From Erythrobacter sp. SDW2 (lineage in GTDB: Bacteria; Pseudomonadota; Alphaproteobacteria; Sphingomonadales; Sphingomonadaceae), in assembly GCF_021431965.1 (NCBI RefSeq), contig NZ_CP090370.1:620001-684000 (forward strand): a stretch of DNA of 64,000 nt. Direction: 5' to 3'. Every line of letters starts with the position of its first letter. Position 1 is the first letter of the stretch. Below, piece after piece: positions 47,322 through 56,450 of this stretch. The position numbers and the translations under genes were made by a program. The notes beneath the pieces were generated by a model. The model did no database searches and was not told the origin of the DNA. It saw only the letters and a list, made by a program, of their open reading frames with translations.

Positions 47322-47495
47322 CTCCGGCAGGCCTCGCTGGAGGGCATTTTCCTAAATGGCAGGGGCCGCGTAACAGTTTTGCAAGCTCTTTTCCGTCGTC
47401 CGACGCATCACCGTGCACTTCGTCCCGATCCCAGACTTGTCGCCGTGGGATGTTGGTGTGAACTTGGTGTGACCTTTGGCGCAGATATACGATCG

Positions 47496-48245
47496 TCAGG
47501 CCAGCGCAGCGAAGACCCGCTCGGTCCACTCCCTGCGGCAGACCAGCAGGTCGGGCAAATAAGTGTCGGCCTTGTTGTAGCGCAACGGCGAACCGTCGAT
47601 GCGCGAACAGAACAGCCCGTGCGCTTCGGCCACGGCGACGGGCGCGCAATTGTCCCATTCGTGCTGTCCGCCGGAGTGGAGATAGATTTCCGCCTCGCCG
47701 CGCACCACCGCCATGGCCTTGGCCCCGGCCGAGCCCATCGGCACGAGTTCGGCCCCGATCTTCTCCGCCACCGTCACGGCTTCCGCAGCCGGACGGGTCC
47801 GGCTGACGAGCATGCGCGGCTTGTCGGCCAGTGGCGGCAGGGCTTGTGGCTGGTCGGATCGCAACACGGTGCCGCCATTGAGGCCAGGCAGGGCCACCGC
47901 GCCGACCGTCGCCACGCCGCGCAGGGCCATGCCGACATGCACCGCCCAATCGCTGCGTTCCTCGCCATACTCGCGGGTGCCGTCGACCGGATCGATGATC
48001 CAGACGCGCTCCTTGGACAGGCGGGCATCGGTGTCCTTGCTTTCTTCCGACAGCAGGCCGTCCTCGGGCCGCTGCTGGCGCAGGGCATGGACAAGGAACT
48101 GGTTAGCGGTTTCGTCACCCGCTTTGCCCAGCGCCTTGCCGGACACGAGCCCGCTGCCGCGCACCTCCAGCAGGATGCGCCCCGCCGCTTCGGCCAGCGC
48201 CGCCGCCAGTTCGCCATCGGTCATCGCCACGCCCCCTTTGCTCAT
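47496..48245 (-). CDS. cysQ: 3'(2'),5'-bisphosphate nucleotidase
   Basis: Hydrolyses 3'-phosphoadenosine 5'-phosphate, the by-product of sulfate reduction and sulfation. An IMPase-fold protein of 249 residues with the metal site in LLSEESKDT and [11 protein letters not shown]; the last-third motif [16 protein letters not shown] is the CysQ type. The start at 48245 overlaps the cysNC stop (ATGA), placing it last in cysD-cysNC-cysQ, which supports PAP as the substrate. ATG 48224 is an alternative start. Confidence 0.93.
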   Translation of the reverse strand: MSKGGVAMTDGELAAALAEAAGRILLEVRGSGLVSGKALGKAGDETANQFLVHALRQQRPEDGLLSEESKDTDARLSKERVWIIDPVDGTREYGEERSDWAVHVGMALRGVATVGAVALPGLNGGTVLRSDQPQALPPLADKPRMLVSRTRPAAEAVTVAEKIGAELVPMGSAGAKAMAVVRGEAEIYLHSGGQHEWDNCAPVAVAEAHGLFCSRIDGSPLRYNKADTYLPDLLVCRREWTERVFAALA

Positions 48246-50164
48246 TTCAGCGGCAAGATCTGGGCGATGACATAATCGGCGGCTTCTTCAACCGTCATTT
48301 CCACCGTGTTGACCCGTATTTCGGGCGCTTCGGGCTCTTCGTAGGGGCTGTCGATCCCGGTGAAGTTCTTGAGCTCGCCGGCGCGGGCCTTCTTGTAGAG
48401 ACCCTTCACATCGCGTGCCTCGGCCACTTCGAGCGGGGTGTCGACGAAAATCTCGATGAACTCGCCTTCGGGCAGCATTTCGCGCACCATCCGCCGCTCG
48501 GCCCGGAACGGGCTGATAAAGGCGGTGAGGACGACCAGGCCGGCATCGACCATCAGCTTGGCCACCTCGCCGATGCGGCGGATGTTCTCGATCCGGTCGG
48601 TTTCGGTGAAGCCGAGGTCCTTGTTGAGACCGTGGCGGACATTGTCGCCATCGAGCAGGAAGGTGTGCCGGTTCATCAGGTTGAGCTTGGCCTCGACCGC
48701 ATTGGCGATGGTCGATTTGCCCGAACCCGACAGGCCAGTGAACCACAGCAGCCGCGGGGTCTGGTTCTTCATCGCCGCATGGTCCTCGCGGGTCACGGTG
48801 GTCGGCTGCCAATGGACATTGTCGGCCCGGCGGAGGCTGAAATTGAGCATGCCGGCGGCGACCGAGGCGTTGGTGATCTTGTCGATCAGGATGAACCCGC
48901 CGAGCGCGCGGCTGTCCGTGTAAGGCTCGAACACGATCGGGCGGTCGGTGTGGATTTCCGCCACGCCGATCGCGTTGAGGCCCAGCGTCCTGGCCGCCAG
49001 ATGATCCAGCGTGTTGACGTTGAGTTCGTATTTGGGGACCTGCACCGTGGCGGTCACATTCTGCGCGCCGAGCTTGAGCCAGTAGCCGCGGCCCGGCTTC
49101 ATCGCTTCCTCGCTCATCCACACCAGCGTCGCTTCGAACTGGTCGGACGCCTGCGGCGGATCGCCTGCAGCAGCGATGGTGTCGCCGCGCGAACAGTCGA
49201 TCTCGTCGTCAAGGCAGATAGTAACCGATTGACCGGCCACGGCTTCGTCGAGTTCTGCACCCATGGTCACGATGGACTTGACCGTGCTGGTCTTGCCAGA
49301 GGGCACGACCCGGATCGCGTCGCCCGGCTTGACCGTGCCGCCGGTGATCAGGCCGGAAAAGCCCCGGAAGTCGAGGTTGGGGCGGTTGACCCATTGCACC
49401 GGCATACGGAACGAACGCTGTTGCGCCGCGACATTGGCGATCTCGACCGTTTCCAGATGGTGGATCAGGCTCGGCCCGGTGTACCACGGCGTGTTGGCCG
49501 AAGGCGCATCCGTGATGTTGTCGCCCTTGAAACCGGAAATGGGAATGGCGGTAAAGGCCTCGATCCCGGCCTGCCGGGCAAAGTCGGCATAGTCGCTGAC
49601 GATCCGGTCGAAGATGGCCTTGTCGTAGCCGACCAGGTCCATCTTGTTCACCGCCAGCACCAGTTGCTTGATGCCGAGCAGGTGGGCGATGGTGCTGTGG
49701 CGCTTGGTCTGGACCAGCACGCCCTTGCGCGCATCGATCAGGATAACGGCGAGATCGGCGGTCGAAGCGCCGGTGACCATGTTGCGGGTGTATTGTTCGT
49801 GCCCCGGGCAATCGGCGACGATGAACTTGCGTTTCTCGGTCGAGAAAAAGCGATAGGCGACATCGATAGTGATACCCTGCTCGCGCTCGGCGGCGAGACC
49901 GTCGACGAGCAGGGCGAAATCGATCTCCTGCCCCTGCGTGCCGACCTTCTTGCTGTCATGTTCCAGTGCGGCGAGCTGGTCTTCGAAGATCATCTTCGAA
50001 TCGTACAGCAGCCGCCCGATCAGGGTGGATTTGCCGTCATCGACGCTACCGCAGGTGATGAAGCGCAGCAGGCTCTTGTGCTGGTGCTGGTCGAGATAGG
50101 TGTCGATATCCTCGGCAATGAGCGCATCGACCTGGTAGGCGGGTTGGGGGGAATGATCGGTCAT
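48242..50164 (-). CDS. cysNC: Bifunctional sulfate adenylyltransferase subunit 1/adenylylsulfate kinase
   Basis: A fusion of CysN (GTPase that drives APS formation) and CysC (APS kinase giving PAPS). The 640 residues fit a fusion. The N-terminal G-domain has [16 protein letters not shown] (about 38-53), and [15 protein letters not shown] and [18 protein letters not shown] follow; the C-terminal kinase domain (about 460-640) has the P-loop GLSGSGKST with K483 and [14 protein letters not shown]. This fused form is common in alphaproteobacteria. Its start lies about 125 bases after cysD, with hairpins in between. Confidence 0.96.
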   Translation of the reverse strand: MTDHSPQPAYQVDALIAEDIDTYLDQHQHKSLLRFITCGSVDDGKSTLIGRLLYDSKMIFEDQLAALEHDSKKVGTQGQEIDFALLVDGLAAEREQGITIDVAYRFFSTEKRKFIVADCPGHEQYTRNMVTGASTADLAVILIDARKGVLVQTKRHSTIAHLLGIKQLVLAVNKMDLVGYDKAIFDRIVSDYADFARQAGIEAFTAIPISGFKGDNITDAPSANTPWYTGPSLIHHLETVEIANVAAQQRSFRMPVQWVNRPNLDFRGFSGLITGGTVKPGDAIRVVPSGKTSTVKSIVTMGAELDEAVAGQSVTICLDDEIDCSRGDTIAAAGDPPQASDQFEATLVWMSEEAMKPGRGYWLKLGAQNVTATVQVPKYELNVNTLDHLAARTLGLNAIGVAEIHTDRPIVFEPYTDSRALGGFILIDKITNASVAAGMLNFSLRRADNVHWQPTTVTREDHAAMKNQTPRLLWFTGLSGSGKSTIANAVEAKLNLMNRHTFLLDGDNVRHGLNKDLGFTETDRIENIRRIGEVAKLMVDAGLVVLTAFISPFRAERRMVREMLPEGEFIEIFVDTPLEVAEARDVKGLYKKARAGELKNFTGIDSPYEEPEAPEIRVNTVEMTVEEAADYVIAQILPLK

Positions 50165-50179
50165 TGTTCTACCCTCGTC

Positions 50180-50281
50180 ATCCCAGCGAAAGCTGGGATC
50201 GCTGTCGGTTGTGCCGGAGCTTGCGGCGCGCGGCCCCGGATCAAGTCCGGGGTTGACCCTTCGTCACCCTGAAGGGTGACG
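50180..50281. repeat. Three hairpins between cysD and cysNC
   Basis: Perfect stems: ATCCCAGC-GAAA-GCTGGGAT (50180-50199), CCCCGGA-N5-TCCGGGG (50234-50252) and CGTCACCCT-GA-AGGGTGACG (50262-50281). The first resembles a dispersed element I know from sphingomonads. The cluster may tune cysNC expression relative to cysD. Confidence 0.7.
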
Positions 50282-50288
50282 TGGCAGG

Positions 50289-51200
50289 TCAAAAATACCC
50301 CTCCTGCTTCTTCTTCTCCATGCCCGCCCCGCCTTCGTCCTTGTCGATGACGCGGCCCTGGCGTTCGCTGGTGGTGGTGAGCAGCATTTCCTGCACCACT
50401 TCGGCCAGTGTCGCCGCCTCGCTCTCGACCGCGCCGGTCAGCGGGAAGCAACCGAGCGTGCGGAAGCGGACCGAGCGGGTGGCGATTTCCGGCTTCTTGC
50501 CCATCACGCGTTCCAGCCGCTCGATATCGTCGGCCATGAACAGCCCGCCCTCGTACTCGTAGGTCGGGCGCGGGGCGGAGAAATAGAGCGGCACGATCTC
50601 GATATTCTCGGCCATGATGTATTGCCAGATGTCGAGCTCCGTCCAGTTGGAGAGCGGGAACACGCGGATGCTCTCGCCCTTGGCCTTGCGGGCGTTGTAG
50701 ACGTTCCATAGCTCGGGCCGCTGGTTCTTGGGGTCCCAACCGTGGCTGGCGGTGCGGAACGAGAAAATCCGCTCCTTGGCGCGGCTCTTCTCCTCGTCCC
50801 GCCGCGCACCGCCGAAGGCCGCATCGAAGCCGTAGTGGTCGAGCGCCTGTTTGAGCCCCTCGGTCTTCCACATGTCGGTGTGCAGCGGACCGTGATCGAA
50901 CGGATTGATCCCGCGATCCGCCGCTTCGGGGTTCTGCCACACCAGCAGCTCCATCCCCGCATCCTGCGCGCTCTTTTCGCGCAAAGCGTACATGTCCTTG
51001 AACTTCCAGGTCGTATCGACATGCAGCAGCGGGAAGGGCGGCGGCGAGGGATAGAACGCCTTCTTGGCCAGGTGCAGCATGACAGCGCTGTCCTTGCCGA
51101 TCGAATAGAGCATCACCGGCTTGGTCGCTTCGGACACGACCTCGCGCATGATGTGGATGCTTTCGGCTTCGAGCCTCTCGAGATGGGTCAGGCGGCGCAT
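50289..51200 (-). CDS. cysD: Sulfate adenylyltransferase subunit 2
   Basis: The PP-loop ATP sulfurylase that forms APS from sulfate and ATP together with CysN. The 303 residues begin [20 protein letters not shown] and have the PP-loop [34 protein letters not shown] and [15 protein letters not shown] 51200 follows GAGGAAG. It is the first gene of cysD-cysNC-cysQ, and the 85-base gap to the LuxR-type gene contains two palindromes. Reduction of PAPS to sulfite is not in this window. Confidence 0.96.
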   Translation of the reverse strand: MRRLTHLERLEAESIHIMREVVSEATKPVMLYSIGKDSAVMLHLAKKAFYPSPPPFPLLHVDTTWKFKDMYALREKSAQDAGMELLVWQNPEAADRGINPFDHGPLHTDMWKTEGLKQALDHYGFDAAFGGARRDEEKSRAKERIFSFRTASHGWDPKNQRPELWNVYNARKAKGESIRVFPLSNWTELDIWQYIMAENIEIVPLYFSAPRPTYEYEGGLFMADDIERLERVMGKKPEIATRSVRFRTLGCFPLTGAVESEAATLAEVVQEMLLTTTSERQGRVIDKDEGGAGMEKKKQEGYF

Positions 51201-51243
51201 GGTCTTCCTCTATCGCGGGGTCGCGTGGCAGGCGCTGTGGCAG

Positions 51244-51275
51244 AGCGCAATTGCGCTGACAGTTCCCATATGGGA
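51244..51275. promoter_or_regulatory. Paired palindromes in the cysD/LuxR divergent region
   Basis: AGCGCAATTGCGCT (51244-51257) and TCCCATATGGGA (51264-51275) are perfect palindromes, 6 bases apart, in the 85-base gap. TATAGT follows at 51276 and could be the -10 of the regulator. They look like operator sites for a dimer, possibly the LuxR-type protein itself or a cysteine-pathway regulator. Inference. Confidence 0.55.
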
Positions 51276-51285
51276 TATAGTAACG

Positions 51286-52332
51286 ATGGCCGTCACCCTG
51301 CTCGAAGCCCAGGACCTCGTCGCGTTGCTCCATCGCGGCACGTTGGCGAGCGAGCCGTGGGGGGATTTTCTCTCCGCCTTGCGGCGCCGGATGGGCGCGG
51401 ATCGGGCGCTGATCTTTCTCGCCAGTACCAATGGCGCCGAGCTCAGCCGGATCGAGCCTGGCAGCCCCGCCGCGCTGCAAGTGGAAGACATAGCTGTGCT
51501 GACGTCCCGGCACAGCCCGGTCAGGCCCAAGCGGGTGTTTGCCGGTCCCGATCTGGAAGACGTTCCGGCCCTGCCGCAACTGCGAACCTCGCTGGGCGTT
51601 TCCCATCTTCGGCTGCTGCGGGTGGACGAGAGCGGCGGTGCGTCAGCCTTGTTGGTCATCGGCAAGAACGGCGAGGACTTCGCGGCGGCCGATGTCTCGC
51701 TGCTGGCCAATCTGGCCGACCATCTCGAGATCGCCCTGCGCACCTGGGCTGCGCTCGAGCAGGAGCGGATGCGCGCGGGGATCAGCGGCGAGGCGATCCG
51801 GCGGCTCAATTTCGGCTGGTTCCTGCTCGACCGCAGCGGGGTGATTGTCGATTGCAGCGCCGAGGCCGAAGCGCTGCTGCACGAGCGCCGCGCCGTCTCG
51901 CGCACGCCGCGCGGGCTGCTTCTGCCTGATCGGCGCGAGGCGCAGGGCGCGTTGCGGCGCTATCTCGAACGGCTGGGGCGGGGCGAGATGGCCAGTCGCG
52001 CGGTTCACCTGTCGGACGAACCCTGGCTCGACATGCTGCTGACTCCGCGCGGTGGCGGTGCCCAGATGGTCGCCGCCTATGTCCACGGGGAAGCGCCGAC
52101 CAGTGCCGAACGCAGCGCACAATTGATGCAACTGTTCGGTCTCAATGCGAAAGAGGCACAGCTGGCGTTGCTGATCAGTCGCGGGGTGACGATCAACGAG
52201 GCCGCTGGACAGCTCGGCCTGACCCGGGAAAGTACGCGGCTCTATTCAAAGCGGCTCTACGCCAAGACCGGGACACGGGGGCAGGCCGATCTGGTCCGGC
52301 TCATCCTTGCCAGTGTAGTCGCGCTCTCTTGA
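51286..52332 (+). CDS. LuxR-family transcription regulator with sensory N-terminus
   Basis: A 348-residue regulator. The C-terminal HTH (about 285-345) is LTRESTRLYSKRLYAKTGTRGQADLVRL, the LuxR/GerE pattern. The N-terminal part resembles a GAF-like sensor (about 20-165), followed by a PAS-like stretch (NFGWFLLDRSGVIVDCSAEAEALL). No autoinducer domain or response-regulator receiver is seen. ATG 51286 lies 86 bases from the cysD start on the other strand, so it may control the sulfate operon. The ligand is unknown. Confidence 0.78.
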   Translation: MAVTLLEAQDLVALLHRGTLASEPWGDFLSALRRRMGADRALIFLASTNGAELSRIEPGSPAALQVEDIAVLTSRHSPVRPKRVFAGPDLEDVPALPQLRTSLGVSHLRLLRVDESGGASALLVIGKNGEDFAAADVSLLANLADHLEIALRTWAALEQERMRAGISGEAIRRLNFGWFLLDRSGVIVDCSAEAEALLHERRAVSRTPRGLLLPDRREAQGALRRYLERLGRGEMASRAVHLSDEPWLDMLLTPRGGGAQMVAAYVHGEAPTSAERSAQLMQLFGLNAKEAQLALLISRGVTINEAAGQLGLTRESTRLYSKRLYAKTGTRGQADLVRLILASVVALS

Positions 52333-52387
52333 GGCAAATATTGACGAATCCGCGAGCATAGGCGAAAGGCGCTGCTCCGCTGGAGAT

Positions 52388-52461
52388 GCGGGTATAGCAT
52401 AGTGGTAATGCTCCAGCCTTCCAAGCTGGCTAGAGGGGTTCGATTCCCCTTACCCGCTCCA
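52388..52461 (+). tRNA. tRNA-Gly (anticodon TCC)
   Basis: Acceptor arms GCGGGTA and TACCCGC pair. The D-arm region is AGCATAGTGGTAATGCT, the anticodon stem CCAGC/GCTGG encloses CTTCCAA with TCC (Gly), and the T-arm is GGGGTTCGATTCCCC. The CCA end is encoded (52459-52461). Confidence 0.96.
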
Positions 52462-52492
52462 ACCTTGCCCGCTCCAACCTTACCCGCTCCAG
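52448..52492 (+). repeat. Three tandem copies of the tRNA-Gly 3' end
   Basis: The 15-base unit CCTTACCCGCTCCAA (52448-52462, inside the tRNA 3' end) is repeated at 52463-52477 (one A>G change) and 52478-52492 (last base changed). The copies include the CCA end. They are useful as an att-like signal or a slippage trace, but no element is inserted next to them. Confidence 0.85.
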
Positions 52493-52511
52493 CGATGTCT
52501 CGCTTGTGGGC

Positions 52512-52907
52512 TCAGCTTCGGCCCTTGGCCCAATCGGCGGCATACAGCGCCATATCGCGCAGCTTGCCCCCTTGGGCGATATAGTCTTCCTGCAGAAGTG
52601 CGGTGCCCTTTAGCTCCGCTGGCGTGACCACTTCCTCGAATGCGATGCCGCCGACGTGCTGCGACAGCCACACCAGCTTGCCGAGCTTCTCGTTACCTCC
52701 CCATTGCAGCACCACCGTTTCGCCGGGTTGGGGATCGGGACGGCGGGAGGCTTCCTCGTCCACCTCGATCCGCCCGCCGTGGGGCGAGAGGTCGAGCAGG
52801 ACGACCGGATAGGTGCCCGACAGGGTAATGCACCGTGCCGGCAGGCTGGTCTGCAGCCGCTCGGGATCGCGCCGCCGATCGGCGCCGGGAGAATCGGGGC
52901 TGTCCAT
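52512..52907 (-). CDS. PilZ-domain protein
   Basis: A 131-residue protein with the c-di-GMP-binding PilZ pattern. The arginine motif is in GADRRRDPERLQTSLPAR (about 9-26) and the second motif is LDLSPHGGRIEVDEE, the D/N-x-S-x-x-G-G element. ATG 52907 was chosen because the rest of the frame upstream is antisense to panC. Single domain, so it is likely a stand-alone c-di-GMP effector; the partner is unknown. Confidence 0.82.
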   Translation of the reverse strand: MDSPDSPGADRRRDPERLQTSLPARCITLSGTYPVVLLDLSPHGGRIEVDEEASRRPDPQPGETVVLQWGGNEKLGKLVWLSQHVGGIAFEEVVTPAELKGTALLQEDYIAQGGKLRDMALYAADWAKGRS

Positions 52908-52969
52908 GGCGGGCTTCTTACGCGCGTCCCGCTTAACGCAGGCCGCAGGGATGCGGTTAAGGCCGGGTT

Positions 52970-53827
52970 TCAGCCACCGACGACCATATTGTCGATCAGA
53001 CGCGTGCCGCCGATCCGAGCGGCGACCAGCAGGCGCGCCTGGCCACCGGGCAAGGCATCGATCCGCGCCAGAGTGTCGGGCTCGGCCAGCGCGGCATAAT
53101 CGATGCTGTCGAACCCCGCCTGCAGCAGCGCCCCTTCGAGCGAGGCCAGGGTCGGCGCGACTGCGGCACCATTCTCGATTGCCCCGATCGCTTCCTTCAT
53201 GGCGCGCGGCAGCACGGCTGCGGCAGCGCGGTTCGCCGGCGAGAGGTAGCGGTTGCGGCTCGACATCGCCAGCCCATCGGCCTCGCGCACGGTCGGGACG
53301 CCATGGATGGCCGAGACATGCGGCTGCGTCAGGTCGAGGTCGCGCGCCATGGCGCGGATCACCGCCAGCTGCTGGAAATCCTTCTCGCCGAAGAAGGCCT
53401 TGTCGGGCAGGACCTGCTGGAACAGCTTGCACACCACCGTGGCCACCCCGTCGAAGTGCCCGGGACGCGAGGCACCACAAAAGTCGGCGCTGACCACACT
53501 GACCGAGACATGGGTGACAAAGCCTTCGGGATACACCTCGCTCACTGGCGGAGCCCACAACACCGCTACCCCTTCCGCTTCGAGCATGGCGCTGTCCTGG
53601 GCCAGCTGGCGCGGATAGGCGTCGAGGTCCTCGTTCGGGCCGAACTGGGCCGGGTTGACGAAGATCGAAGCGACGACATGGTCGGCATGGCGCTTCGCTT
53701 CGCGCACCAGCGCCAGGTGCCCTTCGTGAAGCGCGCCCATGGTCGGAACCAGTGCCACGGTGCTGCCATCCGCCCGCAGCTGCGCCACGGCGTTTCTCAA
53801 CACATCCAGCCGATCGATGGTTTGCAC
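52970..53827 (-). CDS. panC: Pantothenate synthetase
   Basis: Joins pantoate and beta-alanine with ATP to make pantothenate. The 285 residues include TMGALHEGHLALV (about 29-41), VASIFVNPAQFGPNEDLDAYPR, GHFDGVATVVCKLF and FGEKDFQQLAVIRAMARDL; the KMSKS-like loop is SSRNRYLSPANR. ATG 53827 is divergent from mipZ across 84 bases with no feature that I can name. Confidence 0.96.
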   Translation of the reverse strand: MQTIDRLDVLRNAVAQLRADGSTVALVPTMGALHEGHLALVREAKRHADHVVASIFVNPAQFGPNEDLDAYPRQLAQDSAMLEAEGVAVLWAPPVSEVYPEGFVTHVSVSVVSADFCGASRPGHFDGVATVVCKLFQQVLPDKAFFGEKDFQQLAVIRAMARDLDLTQPHVSAIHGVPTVREADGLAMSSRNRYLSPANRAAAAVLPRAMKEAIGAIENGAAVAPTLASLEGALLQAGFDSIDYAALAEPDTLARIDALPGGQARLLVAARIGGTRLIDNMVVGG

Positions 53828-53911
53828 GGCCCGTGGCCCTCCCGTATGTTTCGCCCCAGAAGCTGACGGCTCGCCCTAGCGCGCCCGATCCACCCTCGAA
53901 AGGCCCAAGTC

Positions 53912-54724
53912 GTGACTACCCATCGCCCGCACCGCATCGTTTTCGCCAACGAGAAGGGCGGCACGGGCAAATCGACCACCGCCGTCCACGTCGCTGTGGC
54001 CCTCGCCTACAAGGGTGCGCGCGTGGCGGCGATCGATCTCGACCATCGCCAGCGGACCATGCATCGCTATTTCGAGAACCGGGTCGAGACCGAGCAGCGG
54101 CGCGGCGTGTCGCTCCCCGGTGCCATCTGCGAGGTCTTCAGCGACAACAATGTCCAGCGTCTGGAGGTGCTGGCGGACAAGCTCGGCCGCGAGGCCGATT
54201 TCCTGATCTTCGACACGCCGGGACGCGACGATCCGCTCGCCCGCCACGCCGCGACCGAAGCGGACACGCTGGTCACCCCGCTCAATGACAGCTTCGTCGA
54301 TTTCGATCTCATCGGCCAGGTCGATGCCGAGACCTTCAAGGTCCGCCGTCTCAGCTTCTATGCCGAACTGATCTGGGAAGCGCGGCTGAAACGCAGCAAG
54401 GCGACGGTCGAGCAGCAACGGCGCGAGATGGACTGGGTCGTGGTCCGCAACCGCACCGGCTATACCGAAGCACGCAACATGCAGCGCATCGAACGCGCGC
54501 TGACCGAGCTGAGCAAGCGGGTCGGCTTCCGTGTCACCGCCGGGCTTTCCGAACGCGTGATCTACCGCGAACTCTTCCCCTCCGGCCTGACCCTGCTCGA
54601 CAAGGGGCACCTGGGCGATCTCGGCACCAGCCACCTGGTCGCGCGGCAGGAACTTCGTCAGCTGGTGATGGGGCTCAACCTGCCGATGCCGGCCGATGCC
54701 CAGCCGACCCTCGAACTCGCATGA
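53912..54724 (+). CDS. mipZ: Division-plane positioning ATPase MipZ
   Basis: A ParA/MinD-like ATPase that forms a polar gradient with ParB and keeps FtsZ at midcell in alphaproteobacteria without Min. The 270 residues have the deviant Walker A KGGTGKST (15-22, with the signature lysine), IDLDHRQRTMHRYFENR, and DFLIFDTPGRDDPLARHAATEADTLVTPLNDSFVDFD, which are MipZ-specific. Start GTG 53912. The stop overlaps the J-domain gene (ATGA), so the three following genes are coupled. Confidence 0.93.
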   Translation: MTTHRPHRIVFANEKGGTGKSTTAVHVAVALAYKGARVAAIDLDHRQRTMHRYFENRVETEQRRGVSLPGAICEVFSDNNVQRLEVLADKLGREADFLIFDTPGRDDPLARHAATEADTLVTPLNDSFVDFDLIGQVDAETFKVRRLSFYAELIWEARLKRSKATVEQQRREMDWVVVRNRTGYTEARNMQRIERALTELSKRVGFRVTAGLSERVIYRELFPSGLTLLDKGHLGDLGTSHLVARQELRQLVMGLNLPMPADAQPTLELA

Positions 54725-55020
54725 TCCGCTTCCTTGTCATCGCCGTGGTGCTTTCGGTCCTGTGCAGGTGGGCGCTGGGCAAGTGGCCATGGGAGTATCT
54801 GGCGCGAGGGCGGTCGACCCGCAGCCAGGCAATCCTTCGCGCGCGGCGGCTGTTGGCTGTTCCCGAGAATGCCAACCATTCCGAAATACTTGCCGCGCAT
54901 AAGCGGCTGGTCGCCATGGTCCACCCGGACCGGGGGGGCACCAGCGAACAGGTGCACGAGGCCAATGCCGCGCGCGACCTGTTGCTCGATGAACTGCCAC
55001 ACGAGGTGCCCCCGCAATGA
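54721..55020 (+). CDS. Small membrane-anchored J-domain protein
   Basis: A 99-residue protein with one N-terminal membrane helix (about 2-16) and a short J-domain at the C-terminus with HPD at 68-70 ([12 protein letters not shown]). The layout resembles TIM14/Pam18-type J-proteins that stimulate an Hsp70 at a membrane. The hexapeptide HPDRGG and the later [11 protein letters not shown] are family features. ATG 54721 overlaps mipZ, and the stop overlaps the phosphohexomutase gene. Its client and partner are not known. Confidence 0.85.
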   Translation: MIRFLVIAVVLSVLCRWALGKWPWEYLARGRSTRSQAILRARRLLAVPENANHSEILAAHKRLVAMVHPDRGGTSEQVHEANAARDLLLDELPHEVPPQ

Positions 55021-56420
55021 AGCATGCATTCCACCCCACCATCCTGCGCGAATACGATATTCGCGGGATCATCGGCGAGACGCTGTCGGCAGACGATGCC
55101 CGCGCCATCGGGCGCAGCTTTGCCACCCTGCTGCGGCGGGCGGGCGGCAAGACAGTGGCGGTCGGCTATGACGGGCGAGTGAGCTCGCCGGTGCTCGAGC
55201 ACGCGCTGGTCGAAGGCCTCACCGCCAGCGGCTGCGACGTGGTGCGGATCGGCATGGGGCCGACCCCGATGCTCTATTTTGCCGAAGCCTCAAGCGAACA
55301 GGTGGATGGCGGCATTCAGATAACTGGCAGCCATAATCCCGCCAATTACAATGGCTTCAAGATGGTATTCCAGGGCCGGCCGTTCTTTGGCCGGGATATC
55401 CAGGACCTCGGGCAGGTCTCTGCCGAAGGCGACTGGTTCGACGGCACCGGCACGGCGCGTACGCTCGATATCCAGGAAGACTATGTTGCCCGGCTGATGG
55501 GCGCGCTCGACGGGATCGACCTGGCCAGGCTCGAACGCCTCCGCATCGGCTGGGACGCGGGCAACGGTGCGGCCGGGCCGGTGCTGGATATGCTCGCCGC
55601 GCGGCTGCCCGGCGAACACCATCTGCTCTATACTGAAGTCGACGGACATTTTCCCAACCACCATCCTGATCCAACGGTCGAGGCCAATCTGGCCGACCTC
55701 AAGGCGCTGGTCGCCGAAAAGAAACTCGACTTCGGAGTGGCATTCGACGGCGACGGCGACCGGATCGGGGCGATCGACGGCATGGGCCGCGTGATCTGGG
55801 GCGATCAGCTGCTGATGATCTATGCCGAAGATCTGCTTGCAAACCTGCCCGGTGCCACGATTATAGCCGATGTGAAGGCCAGCCGTGCGCTGTTCGAGCG
55901 GGTCGGGCAGCTCGGCGGCAAGCCGCTGATGTGGAAGACCGGCCACTCGCTGATTAAGTCCAAAATGAAGGAAACTGGCAGCCCGCTGGCCGGCGAAATG
56001 AGCGGCCACGTGTTCTTCGCCGACACATATTACGGTTTCGACGACGCGCTGTATGCGGCGCTGCGCCTGATCGCAGCGAGTGCCCGGTTGGGCAAGACGG
56101 TTACTGATCTGCGCGGGGCAATGCCGGCGCTGGTCAACACCCCCGAGCTCCGCTTCCAGGTCGACGAGAGCCGCAAGTTCGCGGTGATCGACGAGGTCAG
56201 GGCGCGGCTTGCCGAAACCGATGCCGAGGTAAACGATACCGATGGCGTGCGCGTCACCACGCCCGATGGCTGGTGGCTGCTGCGCGCGTCGAACACACAG
56301 GATGTGCTGGTTGCCCGGGCTGAGGGTGAGAGCGATGCGGCAGTCGAACGCCTGATGGCGCAAATCGACGAGCAACTGGCGCTATCCGGGCTGGTGCGCG
56401 GCGAGCAGGCAGGGCATTGA
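55017..56420 (+). CDS. Phosphomannomutase/phosphoglucomutase
   Basis: Converts hexose-6-phosphates to hexose-1-phosphates for GDP-mannose or UDP-glucose. The 467 residues carry the phosphoserine loop TGSHNP (S105), the metal loop DGDGDR (244-249), [18 protein letters not shown] as the sugar loop and RASNTQ as the phosphate loop. Start ATG 55017 overlaps the J-domain gene stop. It is likely the source of mannose-1-phosphate for manC, and it could be named manB or algC; I leave the symbol empty. Confidence 0.93.
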   Translation: MKHAFHPTILREYDIRGIIGETLSADDARAIGRSFATLLRRAGGKTVAVGYDGRVSSPVLEHALVEGLTASGCDVVRIGMGPTPMLYFAEASSEQVDGGIQITGSHNPANYNGFKMVFQGRPFFGRDIQDLGQVSAEGDWFDGTGTARTLDIQEDYVARLMGALDGIDLARLERLRIGWDAGNGAAGPVLDMLAARLPGEHHLLYTEVDGHFPNHHPDPTVEANLADLKALVAEKKLDFGVAFDGDGDRIGAIDGMGRVIWGDQLLMIYAEDLLANLPGATIIADVKASRALFERVGQLGGKPLMWKTGHSLIKSKMKETGSPLAGEMSGHVFFADTYYGFDDALYAALRLIAASARLGKTVTDLRGAMPALVNTPELRFQVDESRKFAVIDEVRARLAETDAEVNDTDGVRVTTPDGWWLLRASNTQDVLVARAEGESDAAVERLMAQIDEQLALSGLVRGEQAGH

Positions 56421-56450
56421 GGGATTTCGAAAATTCAGGAGGGAAGGGTT

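Noticed and set aside
50161-51606. 481-codon minus-strand frame over cysD
   Set aside because: Overlaps cysD in another frame; composition is R/G/P/A-rich, no domain.
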